Assembly: GCA_964546145.1 (NCBI GenBank)
Contig: CAZJIU010000054.1
Span: forward strand, 1 to 15,705
DNA: 15,705 nt
Origin: CAZAKO01 sp964546145
GTDB taxonomy: Bacteria > Fidelibacterota > UBA2242
Direction of reading: 5' to 3'
Shown: positions 8,201 through 15,405 of the stretch, piece after piece
How the letters are laid out: every line of letters begins with the position of its first letter
Position numbering within the stretch: the first letter of the stretch is position 1
Notes under the pieces: generated by a model
What the model saw: only the letters and a program-made list of their open reading frames with translations
Databases searched by the model: none
Told to the model about the DNA's origin: nothing
Program-made: the position numbers and the translations under genes

Positions 8201-10340
8201 AATTATCCGACCATAAGAGTGTCCCTGAATTTTCTTTGGTTGGCTGAGTGAAGTCGAGGGAAATTTTGGGACGTTTTAAAGCGGCGACATCGGGTGCAAT
8301 CAGTTCAAACTGTTGCTTTATTGTCTGCTTTTTGCTAATGGCTTGTTTGGATGTAGGGGCATTTCCCGGTTTAAAGTTGCTGAGCTTAGCAACGTCAATA
8401 ATCGATTCGGATTCTAAATTGATCAAAATTTGATGAAGATAATACTCAAGATCCACTGCGCCGGTATTGGTGATTGTAAAAGCCGATGTCAGAGTGTCAC
8501 CATAATGAGCTACGCCTAAATCGGTAAATTCCGGCTCAACACTCATTTCGGCATAGCTCTGTTCAATTCCAACCAGAGGAATTTCTACATTACCCCCGCT
8601 GGTGGTAATCGTCAGGGTGGCATTGTAAGGCGAAGCGACGGCCACATCGGATACAAATTGTACCGGTATGCCGAAAGCCCCACCGACTTCCACGGAAATC
8701 GGAAAAGTTATAGCAGGCAGGCTGAAATAACTGGCCTGTGCTCCACTAATGGTGGCAGCCGTAACGTTGACAGCGTTGCCGGTTGCATTTACAAAACCGA
8801 CGGTATTAACGCCATAGTCATCGGTAAAGTTTTTCTGAATGTGAGCTGGATTTGCGCTAACGGGAAAGCTGGACAATGTTGCAGTAGGATCAACCGCGGC
8901 ATAAGCATTGAGCCGGCCTTCGCTATTCCACAGATCATCGAAAGCGGTCAGACGATCTGCCGTTGCCATGACGCGTGCAATCAGGGCATAATTATCATCC
9001 GCTGGGAAAACACTTTTAGCTAAAGCAATAACCCCGGTTACATGTGGTGCGGCCATAGATGTTCCACTCATATAACCATAATCATCGTAGGGTAAGCACG
9101 ATCCAATATCGGTACCCGGAGCACCAATGTCGACAGTGGCTTGACCGTAATTCGAAAAATCCGACCGTAGATCGGCGTAGTCCGTTGAACCCACATTAAT
9201 AATATTCGGCGACTGGATCAGGCGCGGATAATCATAGTACGCTAGTTTATCTGTATCACCCTCGTGATTACCGGCTGAGCAGGCCCAGATCATGCCCAGG
9301 GTATCGTGCTCACGGGCATACTTGGTCATGACGTTAATAAAGCGTTGATCGTCACGATCAGTCAAGTCACGTCCACCGCTCCAGGACTGATTCAAAGCCA
9401 AGATCTTGACACCGGATTTAAGCAAAGTTGACAGGTAATAATAACCATACATAAGCGTGATTGCGTCGGTATCACCCCATTCATCCCAGATCATGACCGA
9501 GAGCATTTTTATATGATGATTAACACCAGCGATGCCGATACCATTATTACCCTCAGCACCAATAATTCCAGCTATGTGAGTTCCGTGATAACTACCCGAA
9601 TTCAGATAGGAATTATCATTGTAAACCACACTCCAGCCGTAGAAGTCGTCAACAAAACCATTGTCATCATCATCAACGTTATTCACTTCGGAAGCATCAA
9701 TAATGCCATCATCATTCAGATCCTCTCCAGGATTAATCCAGATGTTGTTATGCAGATCTTCATGGTTGATATCGATACCATCGTCAAACAAGGCAACAAT
9801 GATGTCTGAAGTAACCTCGCCGACAGTATAAGTCCCACCTGTAGTAATACCCCAGGCATCAAAGGCACTGATATCCGCACCGGCTACTGCCCCTGACGCG
9901 AATGATCCATCGTTATTCAATGCCCATTGGAGATTCAGATAAGGATCGTTAGAAGGTACTGCGGTCTCCATCATGGGTTGACGTTGGATATCCTCCCGTT
10001 TAAACACGAAATTTGGAAAAGCGCTAATCCCGTCAATTGCATTCAAGGCGTTAAGCGCCTTTTGCATATCGCCTTTAATTTCCCATTCGGCAATACCCTG
10101 TTTGGGGATTTGCCGAAGGGTGCGAACTTGGAAGGTTTGACGGGCACTTTCCAGCCGGGCGATCTGATTAGACTTAGCCGGCACTTGTTTAAAAATCGAA
10201 TTATTGACTACAACAATTCGATTCGAACGAATTTCTTTGCCGTTATAGATAACGTTTTGATTAGCAGCTGCCAAAGTAACAGCTGTTAGTAAAAGTACAA
10301 TAAACAGGCAAAGAAACAATTTGTGTCGAGTGTTCTGCAT
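5268..10340 (-). CDS. Large secreted subtilisin-like (S8) serine protease with T9SS sorting domain
   Basis: This 1690-residue protein starts with a signal peptide (1 to about 27) and a propeptide (about 28-125). The S8 domain (about 155-485) has catalytic D186 (ALFDDGID), H252 (YHGTHIAGI), oxyanion N358 (ACSAGNHEG) and S428 (SGTSMAAPHVTG), so it should be active. Two calcium-loop-like motifs lie at 207-232. An Ig-like region follows (about 495-595). Then come two copies of a composite unit (599-937 and 938-1300): a split Ig-like domain with a Lys-rich linker and a choice-of-anchor-J (MAM-like) domain nested inside. Two cadherin-like domains (about 1301-1502), a PKD domain (about 1504-1580, WLWDFGDGQTS) and a T9SS type A C-terminal domain (1601-1690, NYPNPFNP and YDMLGKEV) complete it. 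It is predicted to be secreted or surface-attached and to degrade extracellular protein. The start has AAAGGAGG six bases upstream. The gene is monocistronic. Confidence 0.95.
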   Translation of the reverse strand: MQNTRHKLFLCLFIVLLLTAVTLAAANQNVIYNGKEIRSNRIVVVNNSIFKQVPAKSNQIARLESARQTFQVRTLRQIPKQGIAEWEIKGDMQKALNALNAIDGISAFPNFVFKREDIQRQPMMETAVPSNDPYLNLQWALNNDGSFASGAVAGADISAFDAWGITTGGTYTVGEVTSDIIVALFDDGIDINHEDLHNNIWINPGEDLNDDGIIDASEVNNVDDDDNGFVDDFYGWSVVYNDNSYLNSGSYHGTHIAGIIGAEGNNGIGIAGVNHHIKMLSVMIWDEWGDTDAITLMYGYYYLSTLLKSGVKILALNQSWSGGRDLTDRDDQRFINVMTKYAREHDTLGMIWACSAGNHEGDTDKLAYYDYPRLIQSPNIINVGSTDYADLRSDFSNYGQATVDIGAPGTDIGSCLPYDDYGYMSGTSMAAPHVTGVIALAKSVFPADDNYALIARVMATADRLTAFDDLWNSEGRLNAYAAVDPTATLSSFPVSANPAHIQKNFTDDYGVNTVGFVNATGNAVNVTAATISGAQASYFSLPAITFPISVEVGGAFGIPVQFVSDVAVASPYNATLTITTSGGNVEIPLVGIEQSYAEMSVEPEFTDLGVAHYGDTLTSAFTITNTGAVDLEYYLHQILINLESESIIDVAKLSNFKPGNAPTSKQAISKKQTIKQQFELIAPDVAALKRPKISLDFTQPTKENSGTLLWSDNLNDSTATMANWTLLSYGTDEGIDEKWHLENVSDTDTKDFVFLAGDFDYGYKNNTIAVAVSPLFDFGPINGKAPAYLSFDYAAFLESGWDFFYVNVIVNGERWGTILDTDWNLTADGNTYRASADLSELVGLYNVEFWFILNTDDSYVEGFGALFDNVEISTTDVPCYADNYHGSISPAGQVTINSTIRTGMLDLGEYILANVVESNALVNWFGYNLIHFNNVVGHLSVDPVYTELDSFYRNQSIRSSFTALNDGLVDVDYYVGWTIQHMWDDGPTFLFASPDKSYKSAQTKLKSAKKSIVKKDNARIKSSERIKNISELYTGAKVSKSAIQTTEKTVKSKIFRPMTASSGTVLLSENFDASLEMPTGWTVEDWSYGLGDIWHIEDFDSTHALFFGDPEVWQYYANSATIAFSPEIDLGAAPDSEKVILEFDYACHVEEGYDYFDLGIGIVMDDEIYWFLAASTDYEDFANDGTLNSFAFDLSWLGDIKIIIGFAAWTDGSVSDGFIFVDNVLIESKSDLKDCFVYPPIGTIAVGANQKFDQFINAHSFYPGKCVMKTELWYEFDNNILSNWDYDRARQYTTFTVLNHKPVVVDDTLNVLAGDTYNIETLVNAAMENDYDEDNDELFIWNLSEPIYGELKQTRLPKEGDPYDHPYYWDYVAPLNFDGYDVLQYAISDDIDMTVGKIVIRVAAEPRFIVGTQQEYTFLEDSSLTVNTLRLVPGVGGVDQDLFAWGKVKGNLAKIEIDRAKHHLTFRTKTADTWGQDKAMLYVGHENKPFDSLMVTIVVVPVNDLPTAKFAVSKSNNTVTFTDQSNDSHDPEGAIIEWLWDFGDGQTSTEQNPSHIYAAINTYTVSLTVTDNANESAVTIQEVAITTIVSIAQDTNLPEKFELSQNYPNPFNPITSIRYALPEQSMVKLTIYDMLGKEVINLVNKVEKAGFKSVDWNGLNQHGQLVSTGIYFYRIQAGNFSQIRKMIFIK

Positions 10341-10346
10341 GATTAA

Positions 10347-10354
10347 CCTCCTTT
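10347..10354 (-). promoter_or_regulatory. Ribosome binding site of the S8 protease
   Basis: On the minus strand AAAGGAGG lies six bases before the ATG at 10340-10338. It is a near-perfect Shine-Dalgarno sequence and fixes the protease start. Confidence 0.85.
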
Positions 10355-10402
10355 AGTTATTTGATTTTATTAATTATAACGCGGAACATATAATTTTCTC
10401 AT

Positions 10403-10434
10403 ATTATATTACTTGGAAAAACACCAGAAACCAA
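10403..10434 (-). promoter_or_regulatory. Possible sigma-70-like promoter for the S8 protease
   Basis: On the minus strand TTGGTT (10434-10429) is followed 17 bases later by TAATAT (10411-10406), which overlaps a perfect TATAAT (10408-10403). A second TATAAT lies at 10378-10373. The region is very AT-rich, so such matches are expected by chance. FCB bacteria may also use different promoter consensus sequences. This is weak evidence only. Confidence 0.25.
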
Positions 10435-10498
10435 GAACAATTTCTTAGCTTAATCTGGTTGTGATATAGCGCAAATTCGAAAATAATAAACAGTTTAC

Positions 10499-10528
10499 TT
10501 GACTTATTGATTTATTCCTTCCTAATCT
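10499..10528 (+). promoter_or_regulatory. Possible promoter for the SPL-like radical SAM gene, close to the start codon
   Basis: TTGACT (10499-10504) is a near-consensus -35 box. Eighteen bases later TAATCT (10523-10528) is a poor -10 match. If used, transcription would begin at about 10535, which is the GTG start itself, giving a leaderless mRNA. That would fit the lack of a ribosome binding site, but the -10 match is only three of six bases. Confidence 0.22.
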
Positions 10529-10534
10529 TAAGAT

Positions 10535-11335
10535 GTGCCAGAAATTCAACAAATCAAAGTACGTTCGATTCTCAGTAAATCCAAACTGCCAGGAGTTGAT
10601 TTTGTCATCAATCCTTACCGCGGCTGTCAGCATGCCTGTGTCTATTGTTATGCTTGTTTTATGCAGAAATTTGACGGACACACAGAATTATGGGGTACTT
10701 ATGTTGATATTAAAGCAAATGCCCTGGAATTGTTAACACCAGCTTTGACGAAATGCCACGACCGGACGGTTTATCTGTCCTCGGTTTGCGATCCTTATCA
10801 ACCAGTCGAAGCTAAATATCAGTTGACTCGCCGGATTCTAAGTCAATTGATTGCGGTTCAACCCAAGCTGACAGTTCAGACTAAATCCGCTCTGGTTGTG
10901 CGGGATATCGATTTGCTGACGCAATTCAAAAAATGTTCAGTCGGAATGACAATCGTGACGACCGATGAGAATTTACGTTGTGAGATTGAACCCGGTGCAT
11001 CACCAATTGCCGCTCGCATCGATGCTTTAAGACAACTTAAAGCCGCCGGATTGGAAACATACGTCTTCGTCGGACCGATCCTGCCGTATCTAACTGGCTG
11101 GAGGCAAATCGTGCGCCAAACGATTAAGTATGTTGATTATTACCTCTTCGATCATACTAATTCTGCTGGTCGAATCTGGGATCATCTCCACGAATGGTTG
11201 ATTGCCAAACATCCTGATCTTTTACGACGTTATAAGCAAATATGCCGCGGTCAGAGCGATTACTGGCAGCAGGTAAGTCAGGCAATCCATACTTTTGGCA
11301 AAAGTGAAAATATTAATTATCAGGTATTCTTTTAG
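10535..11335 (+). CDS. SPL-family (spore photoproduct lyase-like) radical SAM protein
   Basis: This 266-residue protein contains a radical SAM cluster motif, CQHACVYCYA, with Cys31, Cys35 and Cys38 expected to hold the 4Fe-4S cluster. The preceding block SILSKSKLPGVDFVINPYRG is typical of the SPL/Rv2578c-like group. Later landmarks are YLSSVCDPYQPVEAKYQLTR (79-98), the strand SVGMTIVTTDE and the YVFVGPILPYLTGW strand-loop. GTG at 10535 is the only usable start: an in-frame stop lies at 10529-10531 and no other start codon precedes the Cys motif. True spore photoproduct lyase repairs thymine lesions in spores. Members of this wider group occur in non-sporulating bacteria with unknown substrate, so no DNA-repair role is claimed. 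No spore genes are visible. It is divergent from the protease, with 194 bases between them. Confidence 0.82.
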   Translation: MPEIQQIKVRSILSKSKLPGVDFVINPYRGCQHACVYCYACFMQKFDGHTELWGTYVDIKANALELLTPALTKCHDRTVYLSSVCDPYQPVEAKYQLTRRILSQLIAVQPKLTVQTKSALVVRDIDLLTQFKKCSVGMTIVTTDENLRCEIEPGASPIAARIDALRQLKAAGLETYVFVGPILPYLTGWRQIVRQTIKYVDYYLFDHTNSAGRIWDHLHEWLIAKHPDLLRRYKQICRGQSDYWQQVSQAIHTFGKSENINYQVFF

Positions 11336-11541
11336 TACATTTAAATAGTATTTTTTAAATTGGGACAGAATCAATCCTGAAGCAGATTGAAAAACATTTC
11401 GGTTTTAAGTGTTTATCGGTATATTTTTAAGGTTCTTTAACAAGTGGAAAATACCTAGCTTAGATAGATTAAATTATTTGCACCGTTTTGCTTTGTCAGG
11501 TGTATAAATACCAATATTTTGCACCGGAAAAGGATCATGGA

Positions 11542-12515
11542 ATGAAAAAAAAGATTTTAATTACTCTGTTTGCCGTTTTTATTTTAATTCTCGGGTGGCG
11601 GATTGTACTTTTATTTACTTCTGAAAAAAATAAAAATACTGGGCGAACCAGCCGCCCACCGGTCGCCGTCGAAGTAGACAGTGTACGCTTTGGACCACTA
11701 ACGGAAGTACGGCAGCTGACTGGCACAATTCATCCGCTGTATCAATATATTATTGCACCTAAAGTCAGTGGGCGAATCCTTAAAATCCGGAAACGAATCG
11801 GAGATTGGATCGAAGCCGGTGAGGTCATTGCTAATCTCGATGATGCCGAATATCAGCAGGGAGTTCTGGAAGCTGACGCAAATCTCAGGATTGCCGAAGC
11901 CTCATTGAAAGAAGCTCAGATTCAGCTGAAGCAAGCTCGTCAAGAAAAGGAGCGAGTGGAATCCTTACATGCTAAGGGAATCGCATCTCCGGCAGAGTTG
12001 GAAACAGCGGTGTCTAGCTACTCGGCCCAGCAGTCACGTCTCCAACTGGCCAAAGCCCAGGTCGAACAGCGCCGCGCCTCACTCAAATCGGCAAAAATTC
12101 GGCTGAGTTATACGATTCTGACCGCCGATCAGCCTGGTTATATAGGTGAAAGATATGTAGATGAAGGGGCACTTTTAGCACCGAATGCGCCGGTAGTCTC
12201 GATAATCGGCATTGATACGGTAATTGTGCGGACCACGATTATCGAACGTGACTATGGTCATATCCAGATCGGCATGCCGGCAACTGTATCAGTAGATGCT
12301 TACCCGGGGCAATATTTCGCCGGTAAGGTTGCCCGGATTGCGCCGCTTCTCCAGGAAGCTGCGCGGGTTGCTCAAGTCGAAATTGAGGTAGTAAATAATC
12401 AGATGAGGTTGAAGCCGGGTATGTTTGCCCGGATTGATGTTGTCACAGCTGCCCGTGAAAATACCCAGATTGTTCCCAGTAAGGCTGTCGTAAGTCGAAG
12501 CGGTGAAAATGTGGT
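11542..12515 (+). CDS. RND efflux membrane fusion protein (HlyD/AcrA-like), 3' end lost in gap 1
   Basis: The start is ATG 11542, with AAAAGGA seven bases upstream and a signal-anchor or signal peptide (KKKILITLFAVFILILGW) right after it. An upstream in-frame ATG at 11488 would add 18 residues without a ribosome binding site. Visible residues 1-325 hold the lipoyl-like barrel half (70-100, IIAPKVSGRILKIRKRIGDW), a long alpha-helical coiled-coil hairpin (about 105-188, Gln/Ala/Glu/Lys-rich), the returning lipoyl half, and the beta-barrel domain ending VPSKAVVSRSGENVV. The membrane-proximal C-terminus is missing; adaptors of this type usually need about 50-75 more residues. The protein joins the inner-membrane pump to the outer-membrane channel. 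It is the first gene of a three-gene operon. Confidence 0.9.
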
Positions 12516-12615
12516 NNNNNNNNNNNNNNNNNNNNNNNNNNNNNNNNNNNNNNNNNNNNNNNNNNNNNNNNNNNNNNNNNNNNNNNNNNNNNNNNNNNNN
12601 NNNNNNNNNNNNNNN
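12516..12615. other. Assembly gap 1 (100 N)
   Basis: Exactly 100 N is a placeholder for a gap of unknown size. It hides the end of the membrane fusion protein and about the first 25 residues of the RND pump. From family lengths the real distance is probably 230-350 bases. The two flanking reading frames being in phase across the gap is a coincidence of the placeholder length. Confidence 0.95.
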
Positions 12616-15405
12616 GGAGTTTCCTTCAATCGCCTGTCAATTGACCTGATGCCGGAAATTGAATACCCAACGATTTCCGTTGTAACAAATTATAGTAATG
12701 TTGGACCGCAGGAAATAGAGGAGTCAATTACCCGCCCGATTGAAGAAGCCTTAGCAGCGGTACAGGGTGCCGAGGAAATTACTTCTACTTCGACCGAAGG
12801 GCGTAGCGTTGTGCGGGTATTATTCAACTGGGGTACCAATTTGGATGTTGCCACTAATGATATCCGCGACCGGATTGATCGTGTTATTGGCCGTCTTCCT
12901 GAGGATATAGATCGGCCAATGATTCGCAAGTTTGATATTTCGGCGTTTCCGATTATGAATCTGGGTGTTTTTAGTGGGATGAATCCACTGGAATTGCGCC
13001 AGATTGTCGAAGACCAGATAAAATATCGTATCGAACGAGTACCGGGAGTCGCTGCTGTCGATATCCGCGGTGGTCTATACCGTGAAATTCATGTTGATCT
13101 ATCGGCTGCCAAGATCAAGGCTCTGAACATCGCTCCGGAAGCGGTACTGGCAGCCTTGGGCAAAGAGAATCGCAACATTCCGGCTGGTATCTATAAAAAG
13201 GGCAATTATGAGATTTTAGTGCGGACGCTAGGGGAGTATCACAGCCTCGACGAAATCCGCAATACGGTTATCACTATCCGCAACGGTACTCCAATTCGGA
13301 TTAGTGATGTAGCAGACGTGCAAGATTCCTGGGAAGAAGTTACCCGCCTGGTACGGATCAATGGCAAAGATGCTTTGCGAATTGCAATCAACAAACAGTC
13401 GGGTGCTAATACCGTCAATGTGGCCGAAGCGGTCAAAGCTGAGATAGAGCGCATCAATCGTGATATCCCCCAGGTACAGATATTGCCGTTAATGGACACC
13501 TCAGTTTATATTAAAAATTCAATTCATAGTGTTGGCAATTCGCTGCTGATTGGTGGTTTTCTGGCGATTTTTATTCTGTTTATCTTCTTGCGAAATATCT
13601 CCAGCACAATCATTATTTCAACCGCGATTCCGATCTCAATCATTGCCACCTTCGGATTGATGTATTTTGGCGGTTTTACGTTGAATACGATTACCTTTGG
13701 TGGACTGGCATTGGGGATTGGGATGTTGGTTGATAGTGCTATTGTTGTATTAGAAAATATCTATCGGCACCGGGAGAGCGGTACTGAGTTGAAGCAGAGC
13801 GCCCTGATTGGGACGCAAGAGGTCTGGTCGGCGATTGTTGCCAGTACATTGACGACCGTTGTAGTCTTTTTCCCGATAGTATTCATCCGAGGAGTTTCCG
13901 GCATCATTTTTCAGCAAATGGCATACGTTGTTAGTTTTTCGCTGCTTTGTTCACTGATTGTTGCTCTAACCCTGATTCCAATGCTTTCTTCGCGGTTTCT
14001 GCGCTTTCAACCGGTGCAACATTATCAGAACGAAAATCGGCTGCACCGAATCTATGCCTACAGTGAACAGACCTTCCGCCAGGTTGAGCAGGCATATTCG
14101 CACTTATTGCGTTGGGCATTGAGCCATAAGAAAATTGTAATCTTTATCGTGCTTGGATTATTTGTTGGTTCAATAGTTCTGGCACGATTTATCGGTGTGG
14201 AATTAATGCCAACTACTGATGAAGGTGACGTACGCGTCAACTTAGAAATGGCAGTTGGTACCCGNNNNNNNNNNNNNNNNNNNNNNNNNNNNNNNNNNNN
14301 NNNNNNNNNNNNNNNNNNNNNNNNNNNNNNNNNNNNNNNNNNNNNNNNNNNNNNNNNNNNNNNNCGGTTAGCTCAGCGGGTCGAGGCTGTGGTTCAGTCA
14401 GTTCCGGGTATTACTGATACCCGAATTAGCCGACAGGAGGGCAGTCCTGAACAAGTTATTCGGATTGATCGGCAAAAGGCTGCTGACCTTGGGCTGGATG
14501 TTTCGCGGATTGGCGATGCTCTGCAGACGGCTGTCGGTGGAACTCAGGCTTCTTATTATCGTGAGGGCGGCAAACAGTATAGGATTTTAGTACGACTAAG
14601 TGAAGCCGACCGCCAGAACCTGAATGAGCTGCTTGATCTTACCGTGGTCAACAACCGCGGCGAACCAGTCATTTTACGTAATGTCGTCACCGCCGTAAAT
14701 CAGGAAGGACCAGTCTCGATTGAGCGCAAAAACCAGGAACGCATAATTACAATCGAAGCCAATTTTACTGGCCGCGATATGGGCTCGGTCGTCAATGATA
14801 TTCGCCGGCAATTACGTTATATCCCGATTCCAAAAGACTTTGTTATCCTGTTTGGTGGCGATTATGAAGAGCAGCAGAAAGCCTTCCAGGAATTACTGTT
14901 AGGAATGATTTTAGCGATTTTTCTGATCTACTTGGTGATGGCTGGGCAATTCGAATCCTTCCGCGATCCTTTTGTAGTATTATTTGCTATTCCAATGGCG
15001 CTGATTGGCGTCGTGATTATCATGGTTTTAACCGGGACGATTTTCAGCATGCAGGCATTTATCGGCTGTATCATGCTGGCTGGCATTGTCGTGAATAATG
15101 CGATTCTGCTGGTAGATTATACCAATCAGTTGCGCAGGATTCATGGAATGCAGCTGGCTGAAGCTGTTCAATTAGCCGGCAGTCGTCGTTTGCGGCCGAT
15201 TTTGATGACGACACTTACGACCGTTTTGGGCCTGTTACCGCTATCGTTGGGATTGGGAGAAGGTGGTGAAACCCAGGCACCATTGGGAAGGGTAGTGATT
15301 GGCGGTCTTTTGAGCTCAACTTTAATAACTCTGGTACTCGTACCGGTCATCTATTCGGTTTTTGAGAAGAGAATTGAAGTCAAAAAAACCAGGAATAGTC
15401 AATGA
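12616..15405 (+). CDS. RND efflux pump, HAE1/AcrB-like inner-membrane transporter, missing N-terminus and an internal segment
   Basis: The sequence resumes at GVSFNRLSIDLMPEIEYPT, the region just after TM1, so about 25 residues are missing. The porter domain follows, with VGPQEIEESITRPIEEALA and the DIRDRIDRV helix. The first membrane half has the TM4 motif GIGMLVDSAIVVLENI (Asp near 13732, in the place of the proton-relay Asp pair). Gap 2 removes about 95-115 residues of the second porter half. After it come RISRQEGSPEQVIRIDRQKAA and the last membrane helices with IVVNNAILLVDYTNQLR (about 15090). Visible residues (about 896) plus the missing parts give about 1,020-1,035, normal for the family. 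The pump expels drugs, lipids or other hydrophobic compounds using the proton gradient; its substrate cannot be read from sequence. The TGA stop (15403-15405) overlaps the next start. Confidence 0.92.
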   Translation, partial: GVSFNRLSIDLMPEIEYPTISVVTNYSNVGPQEIEESITRPIEEALAAVQGAEEITSTSTEGRSVVRVLFNWGTNLDVATNDIRDRIDRVIGRLPEDIDRPMIRKFDISAFPIMNLGVFSGMNPLELRQIVEDQIKYRIERVPGVAAVDIRGGLYREIHVDLSAAKIKALNIAPEAVLAALGKENRNIPAGIYKKGNYEILVRTLGEYHSLDEIRNTVITIRNGTPIRISDVADVQDSWEEVTRLVRINGKDALRIAINKQSGANTVNVAEAVKAEIERINRDIPQVQILPLMDTSVYIKNSIHSVGNSLLIGGFLAIFILFIFLRNISSTIIISTAIPISIIATFGLMYFGGFTLNTITFGGLALGIGMLVDSAIVVLENIYRHRESGTELKQSALIGTQEVWSAIVASTLTTVVVFFPIVFIRGVSGIIFQQMAYVVSFSLLCSLIVALTLIPMLSSRFLRFQPVQHYQNENRLHRIYAYSEQTFRQVEQAYSHLLRWALSHKKIVIFIVLGLFVGSIVLARFIGVELMPTTDEGDVRVNLEMAVGTXXXXXXXXXXXXXXXXXXXXXXXXXXXXXXXXXXRLAQRVEAVVQSVPGITDTRISRQEGSPEQVIRIDRQKAADLGLDVSRIGDALQTAVGGTQASYYREGGKQYRILVRLSEADRQNLNELLDLTVVNNRGEPVILRNVVTAVNQEGPVSIERKNQERIITIEANFTGRDMGSVVNDIRRQLRYIPIPKDFVILFGGDYEEQQKAFQELLLGMILAIFLIYLVMAGQFESFRDPFVVLFAIPMALIGVVIIMVLTGTIFSMQAFIGCIMLAGIVVNNAILLVDYTNQLRRIHGMQLAEAVQLAGSRRLRPILMTTLTTVLGLLPLSLGLGEGGETQAPLGRVVIGGLLSSTLITLVLVPVIYSVFEKRIEVKKTRNSQ
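14265..14364. other. Assembly gap 2 (100 N) inside the RND pump gene
   Basis: A second run of exactly 100 N sits between MAVGTR and RLAQRVEAV in the second periplasmic porter loop. By comparison with HAE1-type RND pumps, about 95-115 residues (285-345 bases) should lie here. The placeholder is therefore shorter than the true gap. There is no reason to call the gene broken. Confidence 0.95.

Noticed and set aside
5676..10289. Several plus-strand frames of 60-130 codons opposite the protease gene
   Set aside because: They have no ribosome binding sites or recognisable domains and mirror the codon pattern of the protease on the other strand.
11488..15405. A single 1305-residue adaptor-pump fusion protein
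   Set aside because: The continuity depends on two 100-N placeholders. The parts match two separate protein families with the expected ends missing exactly at gap 1.
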